A stretch of DNA of 64,000 nt from Tubiluchus corallicola (GCA_030141605.1 JAQGDQ010002372.1:761694-825693), one strand, 5' to 3'. Counted from the stretch's first letter, positions 1-13,600 are shown. Numbers and translations are program-made. The notes: generated from the sequence alone by a model not told the origin.

Positions 1-912
1 TAAACCAAGCAAAATGCTTTCAAATAGAGCATACACGGAAAATCAACAATTCACAGTTTCACAATGCATGTATAAATGACATGCTACCGAGAGCAGGAAA
101 CTTACTCAATGACAGAGTCTAATAATGGAGCTGATATTGGTTGGACCCTAACCTAGTTCATTGTCAAAAAAGATATTTCTCTGGGACAAAAGAGAGCACC
201 AGCTAAAGTGCTTAAACATATTTGGAAGGGTAGCTCCTGACCATCCCTCAATAAAAATGTGCAGCAACCATGCAAATTTTCCTACAAGCTGAGCACTTGC
301 ATCAACGCTTTAGTAAACTTGGCAATGCAGTCAATTTTTTGTACATTTATCATAAAAGCCCGCCATGTAACTTTCACAACCTTAGTTACAAAATAGCTAC
401 AACAACAGTAAATTTAATTTCAATGTAAATTCTGACAAATTTACTGAAAAAGCTTGCAGTGCTTGCTGTCAAAATATGGTATTTGTGATCTGACTTGAAA
501 TAAGAGTTTAACTCACAGAGTTAAATTTTTATTAAAGTAAAAGCGTTTTCTTCAGCTATGATCTACTCTTATTTATATGATATTTTAATTGCAAAGCTTT
601 TTCTTTGACCAAATATTAATTAAAATACCATAAGCACGTCTCATGAATTGAAAATTATATTTTTTTCTCATAAATTTTTGCACTCAATAGTAGATTAGTT
701 TGTTAACATGAAAACACAAACACCGATACACTGTTATTACCTGAATGTTGCACATTAGGAGCTGGGCAGACAATTATCAAATTTTTATTGATAAAAAATA
801 AATCTACCAAGCTACTGCCAACAGATAAATAAGTTCTTAAACTAACTCAGAAAATCAACAATCACAGCTACACAGTTCAACTGCTTAGATTTATACTCTT
901 GTTGATACTTAC
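1..912. other. Non-coding flank, probably SWEET intron
   Basis: AT-rich sequence downstream, in minus-strand sense, of the last visible SWEET exon, which ends in a good donor (GTAAG at 912-908). I looked for the expected next SWEET exon (the sixth and seventh membrane helices) on the minus strand and saw none, so it probably lies off the left edge. No other gene is supported here. Confidence 0.5.
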
Positions 913-3900
913 CATAGACACCAAAGGAGATCCAAAAAAAATAACGCCCATCAAACAACAGGCTATTCCAAGCCTATTTAATGCTGTATAGTAATCATTC
1001 GCAACATACTTCGTATAGATGAGCAAGGGAAAAACAACACCCGCTGCAACTAACAGTTGTTTTTGCATAGCAACCTGCAAAAAAACTTTGGTGAGCCACA
1101 TTAATTAAAAAGTAAATACCGGGCCCTTTTTAAATGCCTTAACTAAAGCATAAAATGTTTCACAGCTGAAAATTTGTCGTCCAAACATTTAATATTTTTA
1201 CATAACATTTTTCAGGGAAATTGGTGATGCAGGTCATAAATGCATTCATGTTACAATGGATAAAACCTCTGAGATGGTACGGAATAAACGATACACCTGG
1301 CATGCAAAACCAGTACACAAAATTCATTGTCTTGGACAAGTGTATATATAAAGTACTTTGCAGCCACGCAAACCTGTTATAGGTAAACCATCTTGGCTAA
1401 ATGTTAGGTACAGTAAGTTCTCGCTTAACAACTCCCCAGTCAGCAGCATTTTGTTTTAAACATTTTGCCACCTTCTCTCATTTAATAATCAATTTTTCAG
1501 TTTCTCGGCCTTACCTTAAGCACTGAAATTTTATTTGTTAAGGTGCCTCTTTATAAAGAAGCCACTATTTACCCAAATCACTGTGAAGATATTGCTGCTG
1601 TATGGTTACCTAGATATGCCTCGTCTGATAACATTTGGCTATACTATGTGAAAGTGTGGTGTTAATTGCTCCATTCCAAAAAAACAATGTATTTATAATA
1701 TTTCTCAGCAAACTGCCATAGCTAGCATAAAATAGAAAAGAAAATTTTTAAATCCACAAAACTGGACATTATATGACCATTTGTTCAATTCTATCTCAGA
1801 TAACTCTAACCACAATTTACAAAAATGCAGACCAATCAAAATGAGCACATAAGTGTAACAATGAGTAGGACAGCCAGGAAAGCCATTAACAAAAAGTAGA
1901 ACAATAAAGACAGAGAAACTGTTACTATAATACAGTATTTAGATGACCATTTACAAAGTACAATGATGTGCAGGCAACTGAAAAACTTTTCGGAAACACC
2001 TCTGAGGTAAGTCCAACATGACTTCATCATCTATACTAATATTATTATTGATTGTTAATTTCGATTTGTTGTTCTATAAACTTTCAATACTGGAATATAC
2101 CTCTGGAGTATTTTAAGGTATTTCGCATTAAGACAATTTACTTTTAAAACACAGCATTTTCCTGCAATGCGTTAGTGTCCTGAATTGAGAATTTGCACAT
2201 CTATCCTTTCCTCTGTTTTCTTGTTTTTTGATCATGTGCAAGAGCAAACACTTGTCTGCTTACAAAATGTCATTATTAATTGTAAGCATCACAAATTTAA
2301 ACATTCTAAATTAATGTAACTGACTTACTTTAGCAGGACACATGTAGTAGTAAAATATAGTGTAACATCCTTGCAGAATGGTACCAATCAGATTCACTAA
2401 AATGATAGTCCAATCTTCTTTCATAATTCCATACTTGAGCCATAACACAGCACTGAAAAAGAAAAAATACATCACGTTATATACATATATTTATGGAGAC
2501 GGAGCCACATTGTTTGTACATGTGTATTTATGTGAGAGAAAGAAAAGAAAGCATTATATATGATTTTTTTCCCACTTACTCTATATTACCAGTGTTTTTT
2601 GAAAAAGGTTTTCAGGTAATGACACCATTTGTTTTGTTTATGCTTGTAACTGAATATTTGATTTACGCCATATTGGATGCATTTATTCTGAGAGATTTAA
2701 AGTAAAAACATATAAAAATTGTCTATTTGTTAAGATCCCAATGTTTCTGTGCGCACAACTACCCTAGTTAATAAAATAAATAAGATAACTTGAACTTTTG
2801 CTTAAAATTATTAAGGTTGCTAAATATTTACACGGCGTTTACTAAAGGAAATAATTTAGTTTACAGTGTACACCTAATTAGCAAACCTAATATACAGCTG
2901 TTTACAAATGAAAAGTTTACTTAGTTTAGTTTAGTCTTGTTTAGTTTGTTTTAGTTTATTATGTTTGCACTGTAACAGATGCGAAAATTTGCAGATGTAT
3001 AAATTTCGCTACAGTAGGCCAACTTAAATTGCTGCTGGGCTCTTTGCAGGAATGTGTCAGTTTTATTAAATTATGACAGTAGGCCTTCAGTTAATGAAAT
3101 CATAAAACCTTGAATAATGCTAGTATAGTTATGAGAGCCAGTGCAAGTTTAGTTCCAGAATGAAATGAAGTAGTTAATGAAAAGTACTGCCTATTTTTGT
3201 GCCTTATTACCCACCCAATATTGTGACAGCAGATGTTAGTATGCATATAGGTTCATGTATAGGTTGATAAATAAGGACAACAATATTATTAATAGCATAA
3301 TGCTTTACTTTCTCGTTAATTCTGTGAAATGAAGCAATAAATTTTTGTCGTCTCTGACTTACGACACGTTGCAAAAATACCACTTTACAAACAAGGCTTT
3401 AAAAGCCAATTTACATAGATTTAGCATGCACTTTTTTCTGCTTTTCAGTACTTTTGCTGAGACATGAATATAAAAAAGCAAATAGTGATTTCTTTGCCAA
3501 GAAGTTAACTATCAAAAAGCATTTATGCAAACTAAAAGTGAAAGTTTTCTGTTTAAAATAACTCTTAAAGAGGAAAATTTATCATTTTTACTATTTTAAG
3601 AAGAAATTACCTACAACTATTACTCTGAAATTACATTTTGCTACCATTCATTAATTACCAACTCAATAGCGCTATACAAAATGATACAATGTGCTTTCGA
3701 CTGCATAGCTGTGTCTCTAACAGTCTGTGTGCTGTGCAACATTGCCATTTAACTTCGCCTAACTCTATAATCAAATATCGTAGGAAGTTGGCCTTTCTTA
3801 CCAAAATGTGCTGAATTTTCAGCACAGTTTACTGATATACAGTACTTTGTTCAGTAAGAAGATCTACATGGAAAAATCGAGCATCCAGGTAGGCCAGTCC

Positions 3901-4506
3901 ACACAGAATAGGTACTAAACAGATTGGCAGCTTATTGCGATTGCACCAGCCCTCAACAGTTACACAATCAGAAAATTGCGTGGCTTGCTTGGAAAAACGG
4001 TTAATGCACAGTAAGATCATCTAATTACTTACTGAATGATTTAATTATTTTACCAAATTGATCAAAAGTATTGTTTCAGAACATATTCCTTGAACTTACC
4101 TGAAAAAAATAATGAGGCTGAGCCTTTATATCATAACTGGAAAAACTGGTACAACACAGTAACTAACACTGCATACATCATTCGCTGACTCAAAATGAAA
4201 ATACTAAACTTAACATATTTTACCTTGAAGTAGCCGTAATGAATGGAAGAGGAGATATATCACCAGTAGATCCAATTCTCCAGATCTTTTTACAAGTTGG
4301 TCTAAAAGCAAAAATAAAGGTTTGGTTGACTGCTTTGTTAGCTAACAGCAATAACATTTAATCAGCTACAAAGCATTGCGAAATCTACCTCATATAATAC
4401 TCTCGTAAATTTTCTTTTATCTAGTAGCTTACATTCCAGTCAGAGCTAGACAAACAGTCGTTATAGTTGCCAGAAAACCAACTGAGTCTGTCAGTGTGAG
4501 AGTCAT
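913..4506 (-). CDS. SWEET-family sugar transporter, 5' part (4 exons)
   Basis: Minus-strand coding exons are 4506-4433, 4301-4224, 2452-2329 and 1074-913, joined by GT-AG introns with consistent phase (74, 78, 124 and 162 bp, giving 146 residues). The start is the ATG at 4506. It lies 49 bases inside an exon that opens after a pyrimidine-rich acceptor (exon from 4555), so there is probably a 5'UTR intron. The protein shows the MtN3/SWEET signature: GSTGDISPLPF about residues 35-45, then WLKYG, a helix with a conserved Asn (ILVNLIGTILQ), a YYYMCPAK loop, and a fifth hydrophobic segment ending GSPLVSM, which matches the SPL motif opening the second three-helix repeat. Family knowledge: SWEETs are seven-helix uniporters moving mono- or disaccharides across plasma or Golgi membranes. 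The last two helices are missing because the gene runs off the window. The family call is firm; the substrate is unknown. Confidence 0.9.
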
Positions 4507-5431
4507 TTCTCCTAGTCCTGTGACTGACAAATATATTCAGTTCTACATTGATTACCTGAAAATGCAAAAACAACTGTATATTAGAAAAGGAGACAGCTAG
4601 CAGAAGTGTTATTTCCTAGATAGATAAACAAATGCACAAAAACGAAAACGAGTTACTTCAAATATAGGTAAATCAGCTAAAACACTGATTACCTTCCTCG
4701 TAAATGCCAAAACAAATGATGTTTGTCCAAAGGTTCAATTTGTCAGGCAAACAGGTTCAGTGTTATGAAGCAAGCAAATTCGATTCAAACTATAACTCGA
4801 GGTCTTGCTGAACTCAAGTTCGTGGATAGAAAAAAAAATGACGTGAACGCCGCCCTTTTGAAATGAAGGCAAATCGAACTCTGTTAGTCTGTACAGGTTT
4901 CATTCCAATATATTCCTATAAAGTTTCATGATGATCCGTTGTGAATTATTGCAGGCTTAGGCTTTTCTCTAAAATGATGTTATTGCTGCCATCTAGAATT
5001 CAAATTGGCAATTCAAAAATACGACTCTGTCATTTGTTGTTGAATCCATTCTAGTATACACTCATATATGCCAATGTACATTGCATGTATTTTCGCAAAT
5101 AAAACTGAAATGAATTGAAATTTATAATTTACCCACTTTTACAAAGCTACCCAATTGGTCTTTCGCTACCCTTTCTCCTGCACCCCCCCCCCCTTAACTC
5201 TTTCCTTTATGCTTAATTTATCCTTTTTAATCAATAACTAAAAAAATAATACTATCAATTTGTATACAGGTGTAAATGAGGAGATAAATAAAAATGTCTA
5301 TGTCTACCAACTTTTTCATTCATTAAATAAATTGAAATAATAAGAGAACATCTGCTCACATAAATAATCACAAATTCATTAGTTAAGTAGCAAACATGTC
5401 TTTAACTAACTTTAATTGACATGTTACAGGC
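4507..5431. other. Intergenic; SWEET 5'UTR exon and a LINE 3' scrap
   Basis: 4507-4555 is the untranslated start of the SWEET exon. About 5060-5127 holds a 3'-terminal fragment resembling the end of the LINE at 6259-8046: CCAATGTACATTG, then ATGTATTT, GCAAATAAAAC and an ATTGAA-type tail. Nothing else is recognised. Confidence 0.55.
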
Positions 5432-6251
5432 TGTCGGGAGTGGAGTAGGATACAAGCCAAAGTAGGACAGTTGCCGTACATCTACGTAGGGCTAGCCTAA
5501 TTAGCATGCGTCGTATGTGGCTGCACAAGTAGAACACTAGAGACAGTCACTTATTGAGTCCTTAAACCATAGTGGCAACGTCCGTTGTCCTTGTTTATTT
5601 AATAATAATAATTGAAAATGTCAACACATCATACAATTCATTATACATCTGCTGAAATAAAAGAATCTTATTCTGAGCTAGTCTAACGAGCAATATTAAA
5701 TTTGTCTTTGGGATTAATCTTTTTGAAGTGAAAATAAGCCCGTTTTTAGGCGATTCCAACATTTTTTATTTTGTCTCACTACGTGAACAATATATATGTT
5801 TTTGATGTTGCAAACTGGCACTTTTAATTGATGTCAGGCTGCTTGCCGATTTGGTGAAGACGATCAAGTGTATATCCACTGTATGATGCCAAACTGACGG
5901 AAACTAACTCAACAAGCCCAATTTTTAATAAAATGAAGAAACTTTCACAGAGTCTTTAAAAATTTGACAAAATACTTGTTGACATATCCATATCCAATGT
6001 TAAGGCTAGAAGTAGATTCATGGATCATCTGTAATGCCTGTTCTCTACTGGTATTAGTGTTGTATGGTACAAGAATTTTTTTCTGATTCCACTCATATTT
6101 TGTTTGAATTCATTTATTGATTTAGATGCTATAGTTTTGCTGCTTAGACCATTCCAACTGTTTACTACTCGGTTGCTAAAGTCAAAAGAGTGAAAGAAAT
6201 TGCTAGTGCTCTACATGGGATGCCCATGCACGACACTAGTTTTCCACAAAT

Positions 6252-6258
6252 TTAGCGC
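6252..6258. repeat. Target-site duplication, left copy (TTAGCGC)
   Basis: Exact 7-bp match to 8047-8053 on the other side of the LINE. In the uninterrupted element copy the matching position (about 9212) reads TTAGCAC, so these bases belong to the target element. Confidence 0.75.
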
Positions 6259-8046
6259 ATGTGCTCTAACAGATCTAGAGAGGGCCTCCAAAAATGTATT
6301 GATGAACTTTCACAGTATGCCACACAAAACCACCTAAAAATCAACTACAAAAAAGCGAAAATAGTGGCATTTGGAAAAAGGCTGCCATTATATACCACCT
6401 TCCAGATGAAAGCAGAAACACTAAAGAATGAAAAACATATTAAATATCTCACCAATACAGGAATACACAACAAACATGTAGAAACAGTGAGAAACCACAG
6501 CATTGGAACTCTTTTTAAAGTAAAAGCTCTAATATTTAATAGTAATTTCCCATTGAGTTTACTAATTTTCTTATTTAAGACATTAATAGTCCCTTTTGCA
6601 ATATACGGTTGCGAAATTTTGACAAATGCTTACGTAGAAAAACTAAATAAAATTAACAGCAATGACACTGAGAAACTTCTACAAATATGGAATCAATTCC
6701 CATTCGACAATGTCCAAAATAAAGTTCACAAAATGGGTAATAGGAGTAAAGACAACAGCATGTAATATTGCCTACAAGGCTGAACTGGCTTTATATCCTC
6801 TCCTCATCGCAGCAGCAAAAAGATCATACAAATTTGGCTTGACTGCTGCCCACAAACCTAGAAAGGCTATATTTAACACCATCTTCCCGTCTCTGAATCA
6901 TACAGCTCTATTGTCGCCCACATGGCAACCTAACCCAAGCTATGCATCAGAATATGAGAATGAATCAATGACAATAGCACAGAATGTCAAAAAAACCTGA
7001 ACAAAATTCTAAAAACGGGATATGAAAATATATTTTTTAGCGAAATTCATAATGGTGATAGGAAAAAGGGAGGCAGTAACAAGCTCAGATTTTACAGGGG
7101 GTTAAAATACAAAATGGAGCCTTACCTAAACACTATTAGGGACAACAATCATAGACAAGCTATCACTAAACTCTGAGTGAGTGATCATGATTTAGAAATC
7201 GAACATGCTTGTTATACCAAAACACCTGAACAAGAACGAATATGCAATTATTGCACAACCTCCTGACCTAAAAAACATGAAATAGAAGATGAAATACACT
7301 TTATTTATGACTGCTCACTTTTTCTTGAAAATAAAACAAATTATGAAATTAAACTTCACAGTCTAAATTTTTCTCTAGATGTGGCTGTTTAACAGCAATG
7401 TTCAAAAGGATATAATTCCTTTTGGAGAATATATATTTAAAAACTTCTAAATAAGAAAAACAAAAAGCTAACACTGGCTACACCTTGTTGAACCTTCTCA
7501 ATGGAAACTCAACTACTCAAGAGTTGAGACTTTTTAATATCTAGTTATAATTTTGTATTGCATAATGTATAGCTGCTAATTGTTTTTAATAATGTTTTGT
7601 TTGTTTTTTGTAGGCTTCGCTCTTAGTACAGTTTCTTTGTTTTTCATAGGTTTTCTGGTTACAGTCGATACATCTATAACATCAATGCAAGAAACTTTTG
7701 GCAACAACTCCAGTTCCTAGGGAAGAAGAAATCAGCAGTTTGGCAGCAGACTCTAACCAAATTATTTTCAACTCTATGTTATTTTTTATAATCTTTCATT
7801 TAAAAAGCTGGTACAAATACCTACTATTTTTAAGTCATTTTTCTTTTTTCATTGCTAAATTATACAATTTTTATATAACTGTGACTTTAGTATCAGTATG
7901 CCGTATCCTAACATTTGTCTATGAAAAAAACTTTACACACAGCCTATTATGATTTCTTCGGTTTATGTAGTATTTAACGTGTATTGCTTTTGCCAATGTA
8001 CATTGTATGTATTTGTGCAAATAAAACCAGATTAAATTGAATTGAA
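6259..8046 (+). mobile_element. 5'-truncated non-LTR retrotransposon (LINE), decayed
   Basis: The insertion begins inside the reverse-transcriptase domain just downstream of where the catalytic motif would be. Frame pieces at 6259-6765 and 6662-7000 overlap in different frames, showing a frameshift. The first reads as RT palm and thumb (SREGLQKCIDELSQYA, HLKINYKKAKIVAFGK, VPFAIYGCEI). Sequence to about 7320 continues with in-frame stops and a C-terminal Cys/His pattern (ICNYC ... EDEIHFIYDC) typical of CR1/Jockey-like LINEs. The 3' end carries CAAATAAAAC followed by an ATTGAATTGAA tail. It is flanked by TTAGCGC at 6252-6258 and 8047-8053, a 7-bp target-site duplication. A dead copy; the clade is not determined. 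Confidence 0.85.
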
Positions 8047-8513
8047 TTAGCGCTATTTGGCCTACTAGTGGCGTACTCCGCGCTCTGCATGGGCAACTCC
8101 ATAATTAACGCGATACGTTGCCCTAATCGGTTTGGTTTGACTATATACTACACCGAAGATCGTTGCCATTGCTAAACTTCAGTGAGCACATGGTTTCAGA
8201 TTTAATGGCGAAAAGGGACCGATTAGCCCTGATATTGTATTTCTAGTGCTTGTTGGACTAACTGGTAAGCTAGTGTTTGGTTGTTTTTTTCAGGGGTACG
8301 AGATTTCGTTTGGCGATTGCCTGTCCAATGACTACGGAGAGCGAAACTGTCAAATATTTTCGATACATAAACAATATGTGAAAATATTTTTTTTTAAATT
8401 GCATGACCTCCCTCTATCTGCGATGGTGCCACTATATACTTTCTCAGTTCTAATATCCGTCTCTGGATTATGGATAAAGTCTTAAATGTGATAATATTTT
8501 TTTAAATTGTATG

Positions 8514-9268
8514 TGTTGGGAGCGGAGTAGGACACTAACCGAAGTAGGAAAATTGGTGTACATGGGCTGCCCAAGTAGGACAATAGAGACAGGTCGCGAA
8601 TTGAGTCGTTAACCGTACCGGCAGCGTCCGTTGTATTTATTTATTTAATAATAATAATTGAAAACGTTAATACAAGTTGAATAATTTATTATACATCGGA
8701 CAAAATAAAATAATCTCGTTCTGAGCTAGTAGGTCGGCCAGTATTGAATTTCGCTTTGATATTAATCTTTTTGAAGTGAAATAAGCCCACTTCTTAGCCG
8801 ATTCCAACATTTGCTTAAGGTATATCATTTTTTATTTTGTCCTGCTTCACAGACAGGTGATCCAAGTACTTCACTACCTCTAGGACAAGTAATTTTTTTA
8901 TTACTACTTCACTACTAAATAAAAGTTTCATTTTTAAACTTGCAATAATTATTGTTGTAATAACTGTGTGCATAGTTTCTCTCTTTAAAGCATTAAATAC
9001 TTAGTTTAATGTTATGATGAGCTAATAATAATGATGATATTATTGTAAAAAAATACATTTGTAATTGTCAAGGATTATCCATATAGTCACTATTTTCTAT
9101 AAAGTCACTTTTTTCTAAAACAAATTTAGTTTTGTGTTTTATTATGTCATAATTCTCGATTCCCGACAGAAATGCCAGTGCCCTACTTGGCTGCCCTGTT
9201 TTTCCGCAAATTTAGCACATTTATCGGAAGTGTCCTACTTCGGCTAGTGGTGTACTCCATGCCCCACA
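8514..9268. mobile_element. TIR DNA transposon copy 2 (755 bp, intact ends)
   Basis: Starts TGTTGGGAGCGGAGTAGGAC and ends in an imperfect inverted copy (reverse complement TGTGGGGCATGGAGTACACC). The inverted similarity continues inward for roughly 110 bases, including GCCGAAGTAGGA against ACCGAAGTAGGA and a GGGCTGCCCAAGTAGGAC block against GGGCAGCCAAGTAGGGC. It is flanked by GTATG at 8509-8513 and 9269-9273, a 5-bp candidate target-site duplication. No transposase ORF, so it is non-autonomous. A 424-bp stretch without recognisable features separates it from copy 1. Confidence 0.75.
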
Positions 9269-9344
9269 GTATGCATTATCATTAAAATTAATTATAAATA
9301 TGATGTATGCATTATCATTAAAATTAATTATAAATATGATGTAT
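9269..9344. repeat. 36-bp tandem duplication beside the transposon
   Basis: Two adjacent copies of a 36-bp AT-rich unit starting GTATGCATTATC (9269 and 9305), plus a four-base start of a third. It begins at the right flank of the 755-bp TIR element. Confidence 0.8.
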
Positions 9345-10595
9345 ACAGGGCTGGGCCTAGGAGGTGTGGGCATTGCTGGAAATGATTTGGTGCACCCCAG
9401 GTTTGCAACTAAGGCCTGCAGAGTCGTAAAAATGTACTATTATAGGTTTTGTATTTCTAAGACAGAATGGAAAGTGCAAAATGCGCATTTAATAAAAAGT
9501 GCAGTGCATGTTAATGGACAAGCATCTACATTTTTATATAATGCCCGACAAGTAACAAACAAAATGTTTAGATCAAAACTGCATAGGTTGTGGACACCTT
9601 GTACTCGAGACTTGCATGGTCTGAATGTAGTAGCATACTTGGTATTTTGCCACTGAGATATGAATGTTTGTAAAGATGCAGTACATGTGATGAATTTCAT
9701 CACATGTTACAGTAAAAAAATCTATAGCTTTATAGATATTTAAAAGCCATTGCCATTACATATTATTTGTTTAAATATTTGTCTTAAATATACTAGCTAG
9801 CTGTTAAATAATCATAGCGACTTTTGCGGATCTGTATGTTCACATTCAATTGATAGCTTATGTTTCTGCACTGTCAGCAGCAAATAGGGAGCTGTCATTA
9901 ACCTGTAGGCAGATAACCCTAACTTTTTAAAGATAATTATCAGTATTTGCAAAATTTTGACATATATTAGTTTTCTTACTCAGTTCCAAACTATGTAACT
10001 TAGGAAAAGCTTGTTTATTTTTTTATTGCTTTATTAAATTTGAAGTCTCATTAATCTTTCTTGGAAATGTAGAATTTTAAAATGGCATGTGACCACTTGT
10101 CAAATTTGAAAGTCATATTCCAGGAGATACTAGAAGATAGTGGCTAAGAACCTGGGGAGCACTGCAAGCTTCCTTAGCACTTTTTTTAAATTTGAGGGTA
10201 TGTTGGAGACACAATTGGACACTTAGGCAATTGTAAGAAATTAGGAAAAACACATGCTTTTTGTGGTTACTTTTTCCAAGACAGCTGCAAAATATTAAGT
10301 TTACTTAAGTGAAGGCTTGTTGCCTACTTTAATATTTTTTGCCACTAACAAAATTCATTGTTATGGGGATGCACCATATCAGAGTTATTGTATGAAGCCT
10401 GATGAACTTTAATAATTGTTTGTATTATGCAGAATATCAAAAATATTGTACTTAATTGTTAAAAATTATGTTCATATTATTTTAGTTATTATGTTTATAC
10501 TTGCACTATGTGCACATTTATGAATTTTGTTTGCGTTCTTTGCAAGAATTTTATTTTGTTAGTTTGGGAATACTGTCACTTTTTGTTTGTTTCAG
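9345..10595. other. Intergenic, no gene recognised
   Basis: AT-rich sequence upstream of the Acl4-like gene. A 118-codon open frame at 9300-9656 shows no recognisable domain and starts within the tandem duplication. The TTTGTTTGTTTCAG acceptor at about 10595 suggests that an upstream 5'UTR exon of the next gene lies somewhere here, but it cannot be placed. Confidence 0.4.
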
Positions 10596-10601
10596 AAAAT
10601 C

Positions 10602-13600
10602 ATGGGGAAACATGGTATGAAAGCAAAAGCAAGGAAGCCAAAAAGACTGCACAGAAAAGGTGGGTATAATTACAGTAATTCATTCAGTTTCTTTAGTGCA
10701 GCATGATTATGGTTTAAACGAAAAACTTCTGATATGACTGTAAACTCATTAAAAAAAGAGAAGATTTAAGAGCTGTAACAGCCTTTAGGCATGGAAAGTT
10801 AATCATTTAGTCATCTGTCATCAGCTAGTCTAAGTCATTAGTCATTTTTATTTGATTTGTCAACCATTTCCAATACAATCCAAGTATAAAAAAGTATTTG
10901 TGGGAAAATGCAGTTTGTCTTGATTGATGATCTAGTCAGTACTGCATTGTAACATACCCCGACACATCGTCTCCCTTCATTACATTGCATTTCAATACAG
11001 TATACTGCATTTAACTGCACTACACTACTCTACAGTGACTACGCTACACCTCACTATGCTATTCTACGATAAACTGCAGTGCACTACACTACACTACACT
11101 ACATTCTTTATGAATATGGCTTAAATGTATATGGTTTTTCATGTGCTTTGGCACACTGTAAGCTGAAATCCAGGATTCAAAAAGTGAATCTACTCAACAA
11201 TGTGTTTATGGCATAACTAGAGCCTAGCTCGCTGTCAAAGATATCCTGTAAATTCTGAGTGACAAACCCAAACCAAGCTAATATCAACACACATTACTTT
11301 CATAAATGGCAAATGCCTGTCCACTCAACCACGAACCTGGTCATCTAATGTCATTTTGTATGCTACATAGGTTCACAGAGGCCTGATGAAGAAAGCAATG
11401 CAAGACAACACAAGAAAACAACCAAAAAGTCCAAACAGAAGTTTGGAGTGAATGCATTACTAGAAAAAGTTTGTACTGTTTTAATTTTGAAGTCTTTCTT
11501 AATTTGCAGCCATCCTGTTACTGGCCATCCATGCTTTTTATTCATTTTAATTTTATGCGTGTTTCTGTCAAACGTTTTGAGTGCCCCTGTACATTGTTAT
11601 AGTGGGCACCTTTACAGAAATGGTCAATTTTTTTAAGAGCGAAATGCATTTATTAGTCTTTCAACTGCTTGCAAAAAGGTACCATAGCTACACATTCTGG
11701 TGCAATAAACAAGTATTTGACTGCACAAATGCACGTGCGAGTTTAGCTATAAGCTGTAGATGACTGAAGCATAATGTCTCTAAGCCTGAATATACCTCTA
11801 CGGAGAAGAGTGGTCTCCAAAAAATATACGTTTTGATAAGAAGTGCTAGTTCACTGAGGTGCTTCTAGTAGCAAGTCAGTGAAGTCACTTAATTATTATT
11901 AGTTCAGTAAATCTCAGTTTTCTCCTAGAGCACGAGAACTAATTTTGTCTTTTCTCTTGGATGTAATGTATTAATAAAAGACGACCTTAAAAATACTTAG
12001 CAGCAAATTTCTATTTGGTAATTAGTTGGTAAAGTAGTAAATTTTGTTGCTTTACCTTTATCAATCCATATAGTTCATGTAAGTGTAAATAACATTGTTT
12101 ATTAGTTTCAATTTCTAAAATTCATTTTCAATTTATGGTTCAAACAAAATTTTGAGATGTCTTCTGATTATTTTATTTTAGGCACGTGAATGTCTCGACA
12201 GATTTGACATTGAAGTGGCACAGAAATTTTGTCATAGAGCTTTGGAAATAGAACCTGACAATTTAAAAGTATTGGAAACTACATCAAGCCTTCTTTTAGA
12301 AACTGGAGATGTGGATGCCGCATTACAGGTAAAAGTGCTGTAATTAGCAAGACTTAGATTTATAAATTCTACAGCTTTGATGGATTAGACATTGTTGCAT
12401 CAGAGATCACACATTTTGCTTTAATAAATAACTATAGTGTTGTAATACAGTGATCACTGTAGTGTATTCTCTTGCCAGACAAATTGCTTTTTGTGCTCAT
12501 AATTATTGAATGTGGCCTTCCAATTGTTAGTACACTCATTCTTATCGTGTATTGTGCATAAAACTAGTCTACTACGTGCAGATACTTGGAATATACTTCA
12601 CCAATTGTTTTTTAATACAGGTCTCCCAAATAAGGCACTGATTAGTAATGAGAGAGGTGTTTTGATTTTATTATAGCATGAATACGGACAAATGTTTTTT
12701 TTGTTTGCACACTGAATTGTCACCAAATGCCTTTGCAATTAATCACGACTTTTTCAGAAAGAAACAATCTTGCTTTACTTGCAGTTTTTGAATATGCTTC
12801 TACAATCAGTGAAAAACATTTTCTAAAAGTACATTTGTGCCATTTTTAACAATATCTTTAACTTGTAAACTAGCTGATTGTGCTGTTTCCTTTACATAAA
12901 ATTACCTTGTTCTTCTCATTAGTATTTAAATCGGGCAGTCAGTCTCTCACCCGATGAAGGCCATACAAAGTTTCTGTGTCTTGGGCAAGTTCTTAAAGGA
13001 CAGGAAGCTGTTAAGTGCTATCAAAAAGCCATTGATATCATGTTGTCTGAGAGGTCAGCTGATTCTGAAAATAAGGTATGGTACCTATTCTTAGCAGCAG
13101 TATTTGGGCACTCATCAGGCTAGTAACTTAGTAACTTAGCTTAGATCTGTGTCTTCAGAACTTCAGAATCAACTCTGTGTCTCTAGGTTGCAGTAAAGCA
13201 GACTACAGAGTTATTTTTTAGTTGCCCACTTGAGTAGTTATTATTTACTTTGATTACATGTCATTGTTGTACATGTGTCTTAATTTTGAAATTGTTTTGT
13301 TTCCTTTTGCTTTTATTTGATATAAATTGCATTAATTTTGTATTTTTAATAGTTGCCATATGATTTGTTTTCTCCACTCTTATTCTCATTTTTCTAACAG
13401 CAATGTCTGCCTGCCCTGTATTTTTTTAAGTAGAGATATGACCTTTGAAATTGTTATACGTTGTTATGACGTGATTTTCTTATAAAGGCAAATAAACATT
13501 TCTGATTTTTTACTCATAGACAATATTTCGCTCATAAGCCTCTTGCTAAATCATCTTGTGATTGTGATTGCCACTGCACTGAATCAAAAATGAGAAATCT

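Larger units (their letters stand above)
5432..8089. mobile_element. TIR DNA transposon copy 1, split by a LINE
   Basis: The left part (5432-6258) starts TGTCGGGAGTGGAGTAGGA and matches the copy at 8514-9268 along at least 340 bases, sharing GAGTAGGA, CAACGTCCGTTGT against CAGCGTCCGTTGT, AATAATAATAATTGAAAA and TTTTTGAAGTGAAA. The LINE at 6259-8046 interrupts it. The missing right end resumes directly after the LINE (8047-8089, CTACTAGTGGCGTACTCCGC), matching the right terminus of copy 2. No ORF for a transposase is visible, so it is non-autonomous or decayed. A target duplication for this copy is not clear. The superfamily cannot be fixed from the sequence alone. Confidence 0.75.

Noticed and set aside
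2919-2960. (GTTTA)-rich stretch as another LINE tail
   Set aside because: Similar pentamers, but the adjacent sequence does not match the LINE 3' end at 43020; too short to call.
9300-9656. 118-codon frame after the TIR element
   Set aside because: Starts in a tandem duplication, has no domain, and an equally long frame exists on the opposite strand.
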